64,000 bases of DNA from Candidatus Zixiibacteriota bacterium (GTDB taxonomy: Bacteria; Zixibacteria; MSB-5A5; GN15; FEB-12). The position numbers and the translations under genes were made by a program. The DNA is taken from NCBI GenBank assembly GCA_024278935.1, contig JAJRSF010000024.1, forward strand, positions 30,877-94,876, given 5' to 3'. Numbering within the stretch: the first letter of the stretch is position 1; every line of letters starts with the position of its first letter. Shown here piece after piece: positions 55,159 through 63,898 of the stretch. The notes beneath the pieces were generated by a model, which saw only the letters and a list, made by a program, of their open reading frames with translations, made no database searches and was not told the DNA's origin.

Positions 55159-55875
55159 TTATGCTGAAAGATCAGCATCCCAATATAATAATCTACCACA
55201 GTTATCACACGTTAAAATCTTAACTGCTTTTCTAATTTCTTGTGCTTTTTTGGGTGTTAATGCTTTAAAACATGCACCACAGGCACGGCTTTTCACAGGA
55301 ACAACGGCAGAGCCGCCTTTTCCTTTTCTGACTCTATCATACACGGAGAAAATCTGACGGGAGATTTCAGTAGTCACTGAATTTCGTTCGCCATTTTTTG
55401 CTGAAACTTTGTCACCGATAGTGTCGATTTTTTCCTGTAAGATTGCCAACTGTTTCCCATTATTATCTTTGGTCTGGGATAGTTTTTCTTTGTACTCTTC
55501 AATGTTAGTTTCAAGAGTAGCAATCGAATCAATTGTTTCGATAAGATCTGTTTCCATCGACGAGACAGATTGTTTAATCATATCTATTTCGGCAACTAGA
55601 GCATCATACTCTTTGTTGGTTTTGATAGACATCATTTGTTGTTGATATTTTTGAAGATCTGCTTCTTTAGTTTTTACTTCAAGTTCCAGATTTTTCTGTT
55701 TGAGCTTAGAGTCTTCCAAATCGGACATAGCAGTTTCAAATTTTAATTGCGATTCGGCAAGTTCACGTTTTAGATTTTCCATCATATCAGGAAGGTATTC
55801 TTTGGAACGTTCAAGCTCACCCAGGAAATAATCTATTTCCTGTAATTTAAGTAAATTATTTAAATCTTGCTGCAT
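55159..55875 (-). CDS. C4-type zinc-ribbon coiled-coil protein (CdsZ/DUF164 family)
   Basis: The 238-residue protein is a long antiparallel coiled coil (about 5-180) followed by a zinc ribbon with ACGACFKALTP and ILTCDNCGRLLYW (two C-x2-C pairs). This matches the widespread zf-RING_7/CdsZ family. The function is unclear; a role linked to translation or RNA handling has been suggested for relatives. ATG 55875 has GGAGG at ideal spacing, so the longer reading to 55932 is rejected. It precedes guaB by 28 bases. Confidence 0.9.
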   Translation of the reverse strand: MQQDLNNLLKLQEIDYFLGELERSKEYLPDMMENLKRELAESQLKFETAMSDLEDSKLKQKNLELEVKTKEADLQKYQQQMMSIKTNKEYDALVAEIDMIKQSVSSMETDLIETIDSIATLETNIEEYKEKLSQTKDNNGKQLAILQEKIDTIGDKVSAKNGERNSVTTEISRQIFSVYDRVRKGKGGSAVVPVKSRACGACFKALTPKKAQEIRKAVKILTCDNCGRLLYWDADLSA

Positions 55876-56150
55876 AATGAACCTCCATGCAGGTATGTAT
55901 AAAATATTATTTTCATATACAAAAAAACGCATCCAACTTGGTTACCAAGTGAATGCGCTTTTATTCTTTTCCCTCATTTGGTTTGCTAATCCAATGAGAT
56001 GTTTCTTTGCAATTTGCAATAATTTTTTATTTTGTCGTACAATCATATTTTACCGAACTCAACTGAGTTGTTTTTCAAAGTTCTTTGGACAAAATCCATT
56101 TCTATCTCTATCGGCTCTATTTCCCGAAAACTTATTCGGGCTTTCAAAAT

Positions 56151-56224
56151 TGGGCCCTGCAGGACTCGAACCTGCGACCCGCTGATTATGAGTCAGCTGC
56201 TCTAACCAACTGAGCTAAGGGCCC
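56151..56224 (-). tRNA. tRNA with CAU anticodon (Ile2 or elongator Met)
   Basis: The minus strand folds into a 74-base cloverleaf. GGGCCCT pairs with AGGGCCC (acceptor), the D-arm is GCTC..GAGC, the anticodon arm is GCTGA-CTCATAA-TCAGC, and the T-arm is GCAGG-TTCGAGT-CCTGC, with discriminator A. CCA is not encoded. The acceptor stem resembles tRNA-Ile2 (GGCCCCT type in E. coli ileX), which reads AUA after lysidine modification, more than the elongator tRNA-Met type. Initiator Met is excluded by the paired 1-72 end and the D-arm. Confidence 0.93.
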
Positions 56225-56324
56225 GAAAAAAAATAAAGCCAAGTCTTTGATAATATAGTAAAAAGTATGTAGCGTCAAGCCCAATTATGCAAAAGGTGAA
56301 AAAAAATAATTCTTAATCTTAAAT

Positions 56325-56353
56325 TAAAAAAGCGTACAAACGAATTGTACGCT
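56325..56353 (-). terminator. Terminator of the nitrilase/aminotransferase operon
   Basis: AGCGTACAA (56331-56339) and TTGTACGCT (56345-56353) form a perfect 9-base stem; the minus-strand transcript continues with six T. It starts 44 bases after the aminotransferase stop. Confidence 0.88.
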
Positions 56354-56397
56354 AATCTATTTCTATTCAATAGTTTATATTATTTCTAGAAAGCTGA

Positions 56398-57561
56398 CTA
56401 AGACGACCTGTTTAGGTTCTCGATTGCCTTTTGAATCATCGAAGTTTCGCATGCATACGAAAACCGAATGGAAGGTTCATCATCATAGAAGATATCACCG
56501 GGAACTGAACCCATCGAATATGTGTCAATCAGGTAATTTACTAAATCCCACGCCGATTTATCCCAAGCATCGGTTATTTTGGCATAGAGATAAAATGCTC
56601 CCCCCGGAGGAGTTTCGCATGTCAAAAACTGCGTTTTATTGACACCCTCAAATAAAATATCCCGACGTTCTTTATAAATCTTGACCATATCGGTGACACA
56701 ATCCTGGGGACCTTCTAAAGCAGCGATTGCTCCATATTGTGAAGGAGTCGAAACACCATTGATAGAATAGAGAATCATTTTTTTCATATTATCAGCAAAA
56801 TCATCAGAAGAACAAACGGTATAACCAACTCGCCACCCGGTCATTGCAAATGATTTAGAAAATGTAAAGGCGGTGATTATTTTATCCTGAACTTTCTTAG
56901 AAAAGTCCGAGGCAACCTCGCCGAGCGACACATGTTCTTGATCATAAATAATATCTTCGTATGCTTCATCGGAGACAACATATAAATCATGTTTCTCGGC
57001 AATTGCAAGAAGTGCTTTGTAGTCATCTTTTGTCATCACACCACCGGTTGGGTTATGCGGTGAGTTGATTAAGATAGCAGTTGTGCGGTCTGTAATTTTT
57101 GATTCAAGTTCCGACATGTCCCAACGATAAGCAAGTTCCGGCTTTAGTTTCACTTTGACAAGTTTGCCACCGGCAAGTTCAATCATCCAGCCTGTTGCAG
57201 TCCAGTTCGGTTGCGGAATTATGACTTCATCACCTGCATTTAATATTGTCTGAAATGTACAATACAAAGCATGCATGCCGCCATTGGTTACGACTATTTT
57301 GTCGAGACCATCGATATAGCTGATTTTATTTTTCTCTGTAATTTTTTTGAGTATCGCTTCTTTGAGCGGTTTGATCCCGGTTGATGCCGCGTAATGGGTA
57401 TGGTTATCGACCAGTGCTTTTGCCATCGCTTCTTTAATATGTTTTGGTGTGTCAAATGACGGTTCCCCGGACTCAAGCCGAAGAGGGCTGTCTAGTTGGA
57501 GAAGTCTATCCCGCACCGACACAATGCCTGAGAAAATAACATCTCTCAATTGGTTGTTCAT
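56398..57561 (-). CDS. Class I/II PLP-dependent aminotransferase
   Basis: The 387-residue fold-type I enzyme shows HYAASTGIKPLKEAI, VTNGGMHALYCTFQT, PNWTATGWMIE, LINSPHNPTGGV with the substrate-binding Asn, VVSDEAYEDIIYD with PLP-ring contacts, and TFSKSFAMTGWRVGY with the PLP lysine. The C-terminal Arg is in RFSYACETS. It belongs to the aspartate-aminotransferase-like group; substrate not certain. It overlaps the upstream omega-amidase-like gene by four bases, which suggests a glutamine- or methionine-transaminase coupled to 2-oxoacid-amide hydrolysis. Confidence 0.92.
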   Translation of the reverse strand: MNNQLRDVIFSGIVSVRDRLLQLDSPLRLESGEPSFDTPKHIKEAMAKALVDNHTHYAASTGIKPLKEAILKKITEKNKISYIDGLDKIVVTNGGMHALYCTFQTILNAGDEVIIPQPNWTATGWMIELAGGKLVKVKLKPELAYRWDMSELESKITDRTTAILINSPHNPTGGVMTKDDYKALLAIAEKHDLYVVSDEAYEDIIYDQEHVSLGEVASDFSKKVQDKIITAFTFSKSFAMTGWRVGYTVCSSDDFADNMKKMILYSINGVSTPSQYGAIAALEGPQDCVTDMVKIYKERRDILFEGVNKTQFLTCETPPGGAFYLYAKITDAWDKSAWDLVNYLIDTYSMGSVPGDIFYDDEPSIRFSYACETSMIQKAIENLNRSS

Positions 57562-58226
57562 AATTCTACCTCTATAATAGTTTCATTGATTTCATCAGCT
57601 TGGGCAATAATTGCACCATCGGGAGCGATTACCATTGAAGTACCGCCAAATTCGTTTGTACCATCATCACCTACAGCGTTGATACCGATTATTGTCAGAC
57701 CTGTTTGCATAGCTCGTTCTTGAAGTAATTCTTTCCAGACAGCAATACGAACTCTTGGGAATGCTGCCGGAATCAGAATAATATCGGCACCTTTTTCTTT
57801 TAATTGGTCATACATTTTCGGGAAACGAATATCATAACAGATTGAGACTCCGAATTTTTTACTGCCACTATTAAAGAGAACGGTCTTCTCTCCTGCGTTG
57901 AAGTGTTCGGTTTCATTCATTGGTTCAAAAAGATTTATTTTATCATATATTTGAAAATTTGATTTATTAAAGTAGATGTATGAATTGTACATTTTATTAT
58001 TCGCAACTCGCGGGAGACCAATCATGACATCAAACGGATACGCTTGGAAAACTATGCTTAAATCTTCAACAGATTGTATCACTCGTTTTTCAAGACCATT
58101 ATATAGACAACCCGTTAGTGCTAATTCACCAAACAGGACAATATCGGCACCAGTCTCTTTGAGATCATCGAGAACCTCGATAAGATTTGTATCGTTAATA
58201 TTTTTCTGTACTATACTTAATTTCAT
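57558..58226 (-). CDS. Carbon-nitrogen hydrolase, omega-amidase (Nit2)-like
   Basis: The 222-residue nitrilase-fold enzyme has the Glu-Lys-Cys triad: LFGELALTG (Glu), YDKINLFEP (Lys) and VSICYDIRFP (Cys). It is shorter than typical Nit2 (about 260) but keeps the complete core; the N-terminal part is compact. Members hydrolyse amides of dicarboxylic 2-oxoacids such as 2-oxoglutaramate. The aminotransferase starts within its last codon, consistent with that pathway. Confidence 0.88.
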   Translation of the reverse strand: MKLSIVQKNINDTNLIEVLDDLKETGADIVLFGELALTGCLYNGLEKRVIQSVEDLSIVFQAYPFDVMIGLPRVANNKMYNSYIYFNKSNFQIYDKINLFEPMNETEHFNAGEKTVLFNSGSKKFGVSICYDIRFPKMYDQLKEKGADIILIPAAFPRVRIAVWKELLQERAMQTGLTIIGINAVGDDGTNEFGGTSMVIAPDGAIIAQADEINETIIEVEL

Positions 58227-58489
58227 AGTTATTTGTTTCTATTACTTTATCTGATAATCTACAATGTTATCTAATTTTATTGGAAACCTGCTTTTATTAA
58301 GCTAAAAACAGTGTTTCTTTATAGTACAAGATTTATCTTGAAAGTCAATGAACTTGCTCAAATTATTCTGCATCAGACAGAACATGAACTGTCCTGTATT
58401 GAGTAAAATCTGATATTTACGTTCAATTTTATGAAAGAGATACCGACAATAATAATTAGGGGTGTGTTTTACAAATTTAAGGATAAAAA

Positions 58490-58858
58490 ATGGCAACAGT
58501 ACTTATAATAGATGATGAAGAAATGATTAGATCTCTCGCAGAAAAAATACTTGAAAGAGATTCGCATATTGTATTTACAGCAGCAACTTCATCGGAAGCA
58601 ATCGCATTATTCAAAGAAAATTCTGATGAAATCGACCTGCTTATAGTAGATATGGTTTTAGACGAAATGAACGGGTTTGAGATTCTTTCAGAATTACGAA
58701 AAATCAAGTCGGATATACCCGGAATAATCTCAAGCGGTAACAGCTATAACGAAAATGATATTCCAGTTGATATAAATCAAAACATATTTTTCCTGCAAAA
58801 GCCTTATAGAGCAAATAATTTAACAGAAATGGTAAATTCTTTACTCACACTTTCATAA
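58490..58858 (+). CDS. Single-domain response regulator
   Basis: The 122-residue protein is a receiver domain alone: VLIIDDEEMI with the acidic pocket, LLIVDMVLDEM with the phospho-acceptor Asp, ISSGN with the Ser/Thr position and LQKPY with the conserved Lys. It has no output domain, so it may relay phosphate or act by contact, as CheY-like proteins do. AAGGA precedes the ATG. No kinase is next to it; the adjacent gene is a TolC-type fusion 75 bases downstream. Confidence 0.92.
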   Translation: MATVLIIDDEEMIRSLAEKILERDSHIVFTAATSSEAIALFKENSDEIDLLIVDMVLDEMNGFEILSELRKIKSDIPGIISSGNSYNENDIPVDINQNIFFLQKPYRANNLTEMVNSLLTLS

Positions 58859-58933
58859 TTTTTTGATTTCCCTTTTAAGAAATTTTTTATATATTTTTCC
58901 TTTCGTTCGTTAATAGATAAAGAAAGTAAAAAA

Positions 58934-60238
58934 ATGTATAATAAATTTAATTCGCTCGTATCAATACTGCTCTTCACATTCATCGTTACATCATCAATTA
59001 CCGCCACCACTGTGAAAAAAATAAAAATCGGCTTCTTTGAAGCGGGGAAATATGATATTCATTCGATATTACGCGATGAATATTTTAAACAGCTAGAATC
59101 ACTTCTCCCTGATTCAATCCAGATTATAACAATTCCCGAAGGGTACCGTTCGGCTGACTGGAACCGACCGGCATCAAAAAAGATGGCCGGCGAACTCGCA
59201 AGGTTAAAAAATATTGATATGATCCTCGCTATCGGTCCTTGGGTCGTGCAGGATTTACTCGATGCAGGCTTTGACAAACCAATCATTGGCATGCATCAAT
59301 TTAATCCAAAAGCAGAAGGTCTGACAATCGCTAATGACCGCCCGAAAGCTGAGAATCTGACTGTGCATTTCAGACCGGGCAAAGTAGCTGAAGATATTAG
59401 AGCCCTCACTAAATTGATGCCGGTAGAACGATTGGGAGTGCTTGCTTTTTCATCTGATGATACCGCTAATTCTGTCTATAATCATATCAAAGCGTTAGGC
59501 GATCAACTAGGTTTTAAAGTTTTTTCAGCTACCGAATTTGACAATGAAGGTACTTTTGCATTTTATAAATCGTATAACACTCTTAAAAAGAAACATGTCG
59601 ATGCTATCTATCTTGGTCCTCTCTGGGGTTTGAACTCATTAGATATTGAAAATTTCTTTGAGATGCTGAACAAAGAGAAAGTACCATCATTTACCGATGA
59701 GGGTTCTCTTCTTATTCGAGTTGGTGCTACAGCTACGAACAATTATTTTGGTCTTATTTCTGAAGCATATTACAACGCCTATAAAACTCTTGAGATTATA
59801 AATGGAACCACTCCCGCTGACCTGCCAATAATTTTACGAAGCAATTCTCATCTTGCTATCAATAAACATTCCGCAAAACTGTGCGAACTTAAAATGCGGG
59901 CTGATGCATATAATAGTTATGAAATAATCGGTGCAGAAAATAATAGCGATATTACTCCTTCGACTCTCAGTGAACTTGTCAGTAGAGCGATAAGTCAGAA
60001 TCCAAAAATATTATCTCAAATTGATCTGCTTGATGCCGCTGAGGCACAAAATGCAATCGCAAAATCATCATATAAACCTCAAATATATGGCGATGCTGCT
60101 TATAACTATACCGATAATAATTATCATCATAACCTAAGCAACAGTTCTGAGAAAGAAATTTTTACTTCAGCTTTACACATTTCTCAAACACTTTTTCACT
60201 TGAAAAACTCAAAGAGATTAAAACAGCCAAAGCATTAA
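58934..60238 (+). CDS. Periplasmic-binding-protein/TolC fusion, first part before a frameshift
   Basis: After a signal peptide (ending SSITATT) the first 330 residues resemble the ABC substrate-binding family PF04392 (KIGFFEAGKYDIH, ILAIGPWVVQDLLDAG, LGVLAFSSDDTANSVY, AIYLGPLWGL). From about residue 350 the TolC pattern starts (LSELVSRAISQNPKIL, DAAEAQNAIAKSSYKPQIYG). At 60192-60196 a T5 run breaks the frame: it reads SQTLFHLKNSKRLKQ and stops at 60238. One extra T gives SQTLFSLEKLKEIKTAKAL and joins the following frame. Binding proteins fused to outer-membrane channels are unusual. Confidence 0.8.
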   Translation: MYNKFNSLVSILLFTFIVTSSITATTVKKIKIGFFEAGKYDIHSILRDEYFKQLESLLPDSIQIITIPEGYRSADWNRPASKKMAGELARLKNIDMILAIGPWVVQDLLDAGFDKPIIGMHQFNPKAEGLTIANDRPKAENLTVHFRPGKVAEDIRALTKLMPVERLGVLAFSSDDTANSVYNHIKALGDQLGFKVFSATEFDNEGTFAFYKSYNTLKKKHVDAIYLGPLWGLNSLDIENFFEMLNKEKVPSFTDEGSLLIRVGATATNNYFGLISEAYYNAYKTLEIINGTTPADLPIILRSNSHLAINKHSAKLCELKMRADAYNSYEIIGAENNSDITPSTLSELVSRAISQNPKILSQIDLLDAAEAQNAIAKSSYKPQIYGDAAYNYTDNNYHHNLSNSSEKEIFTSALHISQTLFHLKNSKRLKQPKH

Positions 60239-60279
60239 AAAAATTATCCGAGATAAGCAAACAGTCCCAACAGCTAGAC

Positions 60280-61272
60280 TTGGAACTTGCCGTCTCATTA
60301 GCATATATCGATATTTTAAAGTTTCAGGAACAAAGCGGGGCTTTGATTAATATTCGAAATATGATTTCCTATAATCTTGAGATTTTACATGTCAAAAATT
60401 TCATAAATGAATCTGATTCACTCGATTATTTAAGGCTGGAAAACTATCGCTATAAAATGACCCTCGCATTTATCGAAAATCATCGAATGCTCAACAAAGC
60501 TCAAATCATATTAAATAGTTTATTAAATATTCATCCTGAAGAAAAGATTCTTTTAGAAAGTGATTATTTTTCTGAAGACCAATTTATAAATATCGAATCT
60601 CCAATTTTACAACTTTTAGAAACCCATTTTTCTCAAGAAGAAATCGGCAACAAATTACTTGCGAAAATGCTCTCGCAAAATCAATCTCAGATTAAATCGG
60701 AAGCAGTTATCGCCTATAAAAAATCAATATTGGATAAGAGTAAAGCAACATTTTTCCCTGAATTTAAACTGCATGGTTCTCTGTTTTATGATAATTACCT
60801 GACTGAGTCAAATATTTTTGAAGAAAAAAAATCATCTTGGTATATAGGTGGGCAGGTAACGTTACCACTTTTTCTGGGGGGTAAAAGATTTCAGGAAAAA
60901 AAGATAGCAAAGGCACTACTCAGTGCTGCGGAGTATGATAAAGATCAAAGCTCGCTTGAAATAATGAAAAATGGCTTGTCAAACTATCAACGGTTCGTGC
61001 AGTTCGCTGAACAGATGATTCCCGCTTACCACGCCAATCAACGGACTATTGGTTCAGTGCATATGGCAAATAATAAATATAAAATCAACGAGATTACTAC
61101 CACTGATTATTTAGAAATCCTCCGCTCTACCATACAATCAAATATGCAGTTAATACAAACCAGATACAGCTACTATGCTTCTATGGCTCACATTATAAAT
61201 GATTTATCTGTCCCGGTGAGTGATACGTATTCTGATTTTGTAATTCAATTCCATGCGGAGTTACAATACTAA
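60280..61272 (+). CDS. TolC-like outer-membrane efflux protein, second part of the broken fusion
   Basis: The frame is continuous back to the T-run at 60192, so the TTG at 60280 is probably not a real start. The sequence has long helices (ELAVSLAYIDILKFQEQ, DSLDYLRLENYRYKM) and the second TolC repeat with beta strands SSWYIGGQVTLPLFLGGKR and the KYKINEITTTDYLEIL helix typical of outer-membrane efflux proteins. Together with the first part it makes about 779 residues: one substrate-binding domain plus one TolC protomer. No RND, ABC or adaptor gene lies next to it. It ends 11 bases before the convergent pgsA. Confidence 0.8.
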   Translation: MELAVSLAYIDILKFQEQSGALINIRNMISYNLEILHVKNFINESDSLDYLRLENYRYKMTLAFIENHRMLNKAQIILNSLLNIHPEEKILLESDYFSEDQFINIESPILQLLETHFSQEEIGNKLLAKMLSQNQSQIKSEAVIAYKKSILDKSKATFFPEFKLHGSLFYDNYLTESNIFEEKKSSWYIGGQVTLPLFLGGKRFQEKKIAKALLSAAEYDKDQSSLEIMKNGLSNYQRFVQFAEQMIPAYHANQRTIGSVHMANNKYKINEITTTDYLEILRSTIQSNMQLIQTRYSYYASMAHIINDLSVPVSDTYSDFVIQFHAELQY

Positions 61273-61283
61273 GTAGAAACTTT

Positions 61284-61940
61284 TTAGATAAAAACAAACA
61301 GCCATAGTTTATAGCTGTAATATGCTATGTACAAAATGACAATAGCAGAACGAAGCATCGATAAAGTTTTACTATCTTTAAAAGCAGGAGCAGGCAGCCC
61401 GTTTTTTACTTTTTTAAATACACGATAGTAAACAAGTATAGATGCAATTATAAAAAAGATTGAAAGATAGGTTGTTGATTCAATTCCAAATGGAAACCGT
61501 ATTGTCGTTGAACCTAAGAGTAGTGCTATCGATGCAAATGCATATTTCCCTGTCAGATTAGATGGTACCACAATTTTCTGCCCTTTTAAAAGAATCCACC
61601 CGGCAAAAACTATCAGCAAGTCTCTCCCTACTATTATAGATGCTAACCAAAGCGGAAACTCACGAAACATGATTAAAAACATAAGCATGATAATAGCAAA
61701 TATCTTGTCGCAGATTGGATCAAAAGCGACTCCAAAGTCAGAGACCAGATTTAATCTCCGAGCTAAGTAGCCGTCGAGAGCGTCTGATATTCCGGCAATA
61801 AACATTAAAATGACTGCTACTAAAGTCGCCTGCGGATTGTCCAGATAAAGATAATATCCAATGACAGGAGTTATAAAAACCCGAAAGAGAGATACTAAAT
61901 TTGGAATCTGTTTGATTTCTTTGAGAATTTTTGTGTCCAT
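61284..61940 (-). CDS. pgsA: CDP-alcohol phosphatidyltransferase, PgsA-like
   Basis: The membrane enzyme family makes phosphatidylglycerophosphate or related lipids. The 218-residue protein has the CDP-OH-P motif with all its Asp and Gly in SDALDGYLARRLNLVSDFG followed by FDPICDK (D-G-x2-A-R-x8-G-x3-D-x3-D), then about five further TM helices. ATG 61940 begins MDTKILKEIKQIPNLVS, the common start (IPNLxSxxR) of PgsA. The longer reading to 62021 is rejected. The precise lipid product is inferred from the PgsA-like N-terminus. Confidence 0.88.
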   Translation of the reverse strand: MDTKILKEIKQIPNLVSLFRVFITPVIGYYLYLDNPQATLVAVILMFIAGISDALDGYLARRLNLVSDFGVAFDPICDKIFAIIMLMFLIMFREFPLWLASIIVGRDLLIVFAGWILLKGQKIVVPSNLTGKYAFASIALLLGSTTIRFPFGIESTTYLSIFFIIASILVYYRVFKKVKNGLPAPAFKDSKTLSMLRSAIVILYIAYYSYKLWLFVFI

Positions 61941-62024
61941 CTTGAGAACAATATATCTAAAAATTATCATGCAACAACTGATTTTATATTTTGCAATCAT
62001 CAATTTATGTTGTATCCTCAAGCT

Positions 62025-63239
62025 ATGTCAAAAAACTCAGATGCAGAATTCCACCCGCTTTCTCAAGCCTATCAAGATGAGACGACACTTTTGCATCGCA
62101 AGAAATTTGGTCAATATTTCACCCCAAAAACTATTCGTGAACAACTTTTATCATACTTTCCAAAGGATATAAGCTCGCCAAAGATTTTAGACCCATCCTG
62201 TGGTACAGGGGAATTCCTCCTTTCGGCATCAACAATCTGGGCAGATGGCTCATTATATGGATGGGAAATCGACAGTAAATTAGTTGAAATCGCCAATAAA
62301 GTAATTCCACAAGCTGAGATAATACGGAAAGATAGCCTAAAATCTATGACAACTGAAAAGTTTGATTTCATCGTAGGCAACCCTCCATATTTTGAGATGA
62401 AACTTTCGGACAACCAGAAGAATCAGTACCGTGATATCTTAGGCGGCAGGATGAATATCTTCTCGTTATTCATTAAAATCAGCTTGGATATGCTCAAAAA
62501 AAACGGCTATCTCGGCTTTGTAATTCCGCCCTCGATGAACAATGGAGCTTACTTTGCAAACCTCAGAAAGTACATTATAGCCCATGCTGATATTGTCAAT
62601 CTAGAGATAATATCGTCGCCATCTATCTTCTCAAATGCTCAGCAACAAGTGATGATACTGATTTTAAAGAAACAGAAAAGTACCGAAAAGTACCTATTTT
62701 CAAAAAGCGGCGTAACTATTTTCAGCCCGGATCGGGAGAAATTACAGCACGCTTTTAAGGGAAAATCGACCCTTTTTGAGTCCGGATTTTCTGTCAAGAC
62801 CGGCTCAATTGTCTGGAATAAAGAGAAAGATAAGCTGACTGATTCGCCTAAAAATGGGAAGCTTTTAATCTGGTCAGGCAATATTGAGAAGGAAAAACTG
62901 ACCCTGCACAACCTCAAAAAACCGCAATATATTATCTCCGAAAAGGCAGAATCGGGACCCGTTATTTTGGTCAATCGTATCACCGGAACATCAAACAGAC
63001 CAAAAATCAAAGCTGTTTTTATCGGAGAATCAACCCGATTTTTGGCTGAAAATCATGTTAATATTATCTATCCACCAGATCAAATTAATGGCAAAAAACT
63101 TACAATTTCGTTATTAAAATCTCTGGCAAAACAGATTTCATCTACTGAATCAGGTGAGATAATTCGACTAATTTCGGGTAATACTCAACTCTCAAAAACA
63201 GAACTTTGGAAGCTTTTGCCTCTTACATTCACAGACTAG
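62025..63239 (+). CDS. N6-adenine DNA methyltransferase
   Basis: The 404-residue protein shows the gamma-type N6 methylase features: KKFGQYFTPKTIREQLL before the SAM motif I, ILDPSCGTGEFLLSA, and the catalytic motif IV, FIVGNPPYFEMK. The C-terminal 200 residues would hold the target-recognition part. It resembles Eco57I/type IIG-like methylases, but no restriction endonuclease domain or partner gene is in the window, so it may be an orphan regulator methylase. The ATG at 62007 is an alternative start; neither has a strong ribosome-binding site. It is divergent from pgsA. Confidence 0.85.
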   Translation: MSKNSDAEFHPLSQAYQDETTLLHRKKFGQYFTPKTIREQLLSYFPKDISSPKILDPSCGTGEFLLSASTIWADGSLYGWEIDSKLVEIANKVIPQAEIIRKDSLKSMTTEKFDFIVGNPPYFEMKLSDNQKNQYRDILGGRMNIFSLFIKISLDMLKKNGYLGFVIPPSMNNGAYFANLRKYIIAHADIVNLEIISSPSIFSNAQQQVMILILKKQKSTEKYLFSKSGVTIFSPDREKLQHAFKGKSTLFESGFSVKTGSIVWNKEKDKLTDSPKNGKLLIWSGNIEKEKLTLHNLKKPQYIISEKAESGPVILVNRITGTSNRPKIKAVFIGESTRFLAENHVNIIYPPDQINGKKLTISLLKSLAKQISSTESGEIIRLISGNTQLSKTELWKLLPLTFTD

Positions 63240-63240
63240 C

Positions 63241-63260
63241 CTGCCATTTTGGCGGTCTTT
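63241..63260 (+). terminator. Weak terminator after the methylase gene
   Basis: CTGCCA (63241-63246) pairs with TGGCGG (63250-63255, one G-U pair) around TTT, followed by TCTTT. It starts directly after the stop. Confidence 0.35.
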
Positions 63261-63870
63261 CTGTCGCCCTAAACCTGCAATTATAAGTCAATATATTCAC
63301 TGATTGATTAAAGTAATCCACCACCTAAATTCAGCGACTAGTCACCTACAAGAAATACTTCCAGCCAGCCAAATACGTATAGACGTCCGCTAACATATTG
63401 AGCAGAGATCTACCGCCTCCTAAAAGTCCTCTTATTTTGATGTTTTGTACTTTCGATTTATTTACCGATTTTGCGATTATTCCTGGCTTGACAGCAAGAC
63501 ATTATTCAGCACTGAACAGCGATCTCAGCATTTCCCCCTGCATCTATGTTAGGAGTATTTGAACAATCACAGATAAACTTCAGACATATTATAGTGCCAA
63601 TATTTGAATAATCCGCCGGTGGATATGTTCGTTATATAGACGTGAGTTCAGATGGGTTGTTTCGGGGGTGCGGTCGGGTTGTTAGGTGAGGACAACAGTT
63701 ATATCTAGGTAGGTTTCGAACTCTGTTTTTGATAAGTTTAACGCTATACTAGGGTAGCTTTCAAGCTCTGTTTGGGTGAGTTCTGAGGGTTTTGAGTTAT
63801 GGTCGGCTCATCTGATTATCTCTGATTTTATTACTACGAGCTATCGTAATTTGATATTATAAAATAATTC
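63261..63870. other. Long non-coding stretch at the right end
   Basis: I found no frame with coding character in these 610 bases and no RNA I recognise. A 50-codon open frame on the minus strand (63347-63499) ends in NMLADVYTYLAGWKYFL but has no credible start. The base composition looks less AT-rich than elsewhere in places, with words such as GGTTCGA-like TTTCGAACTCTGTTTTTGA and TTTCAAGCTCTGTTTGGG repeated with variation near 63714 and 63759. Confidence 0.4.
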
Positions 63871-63898
63871 TTGACATATTTCAGTTATTTGTTATGTT
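63871..63898 (+). promoter_or_regulatory. Promoter-like site near the right edge
   Basis: A perfect -35 hexamer TTGACA (63871-63876) is followed after 16 bases by TATGTT (63893-63898). Nothing downstream within the last 100 bases looks like a coding start, so it may drive a long leader or an RNA gene beyond the window. Confidence 0.45.

Noticed and set aside
55876-55932. N-terminal extension of the zinc-ribbon protein
   Set aside because: The ATG at 55875 has GGAGG at ideal spacing and family members start at the equivalent LNNLLKLQEID segment.
56122-56141. CCCGAA/TTCGGG hairpin downstream of the tRNA as its terminator
   Set aside because: The stem is only six bases and the tRNA transcript has no T-run after it.
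63347-63499. 50-codon minus-strand frame ending LADVYTYLAGWKYFL
   Set aside because: No start codon with a ribosome-binding site, stop codons directly upstream and no recognisable family; chance frame or old remnant.
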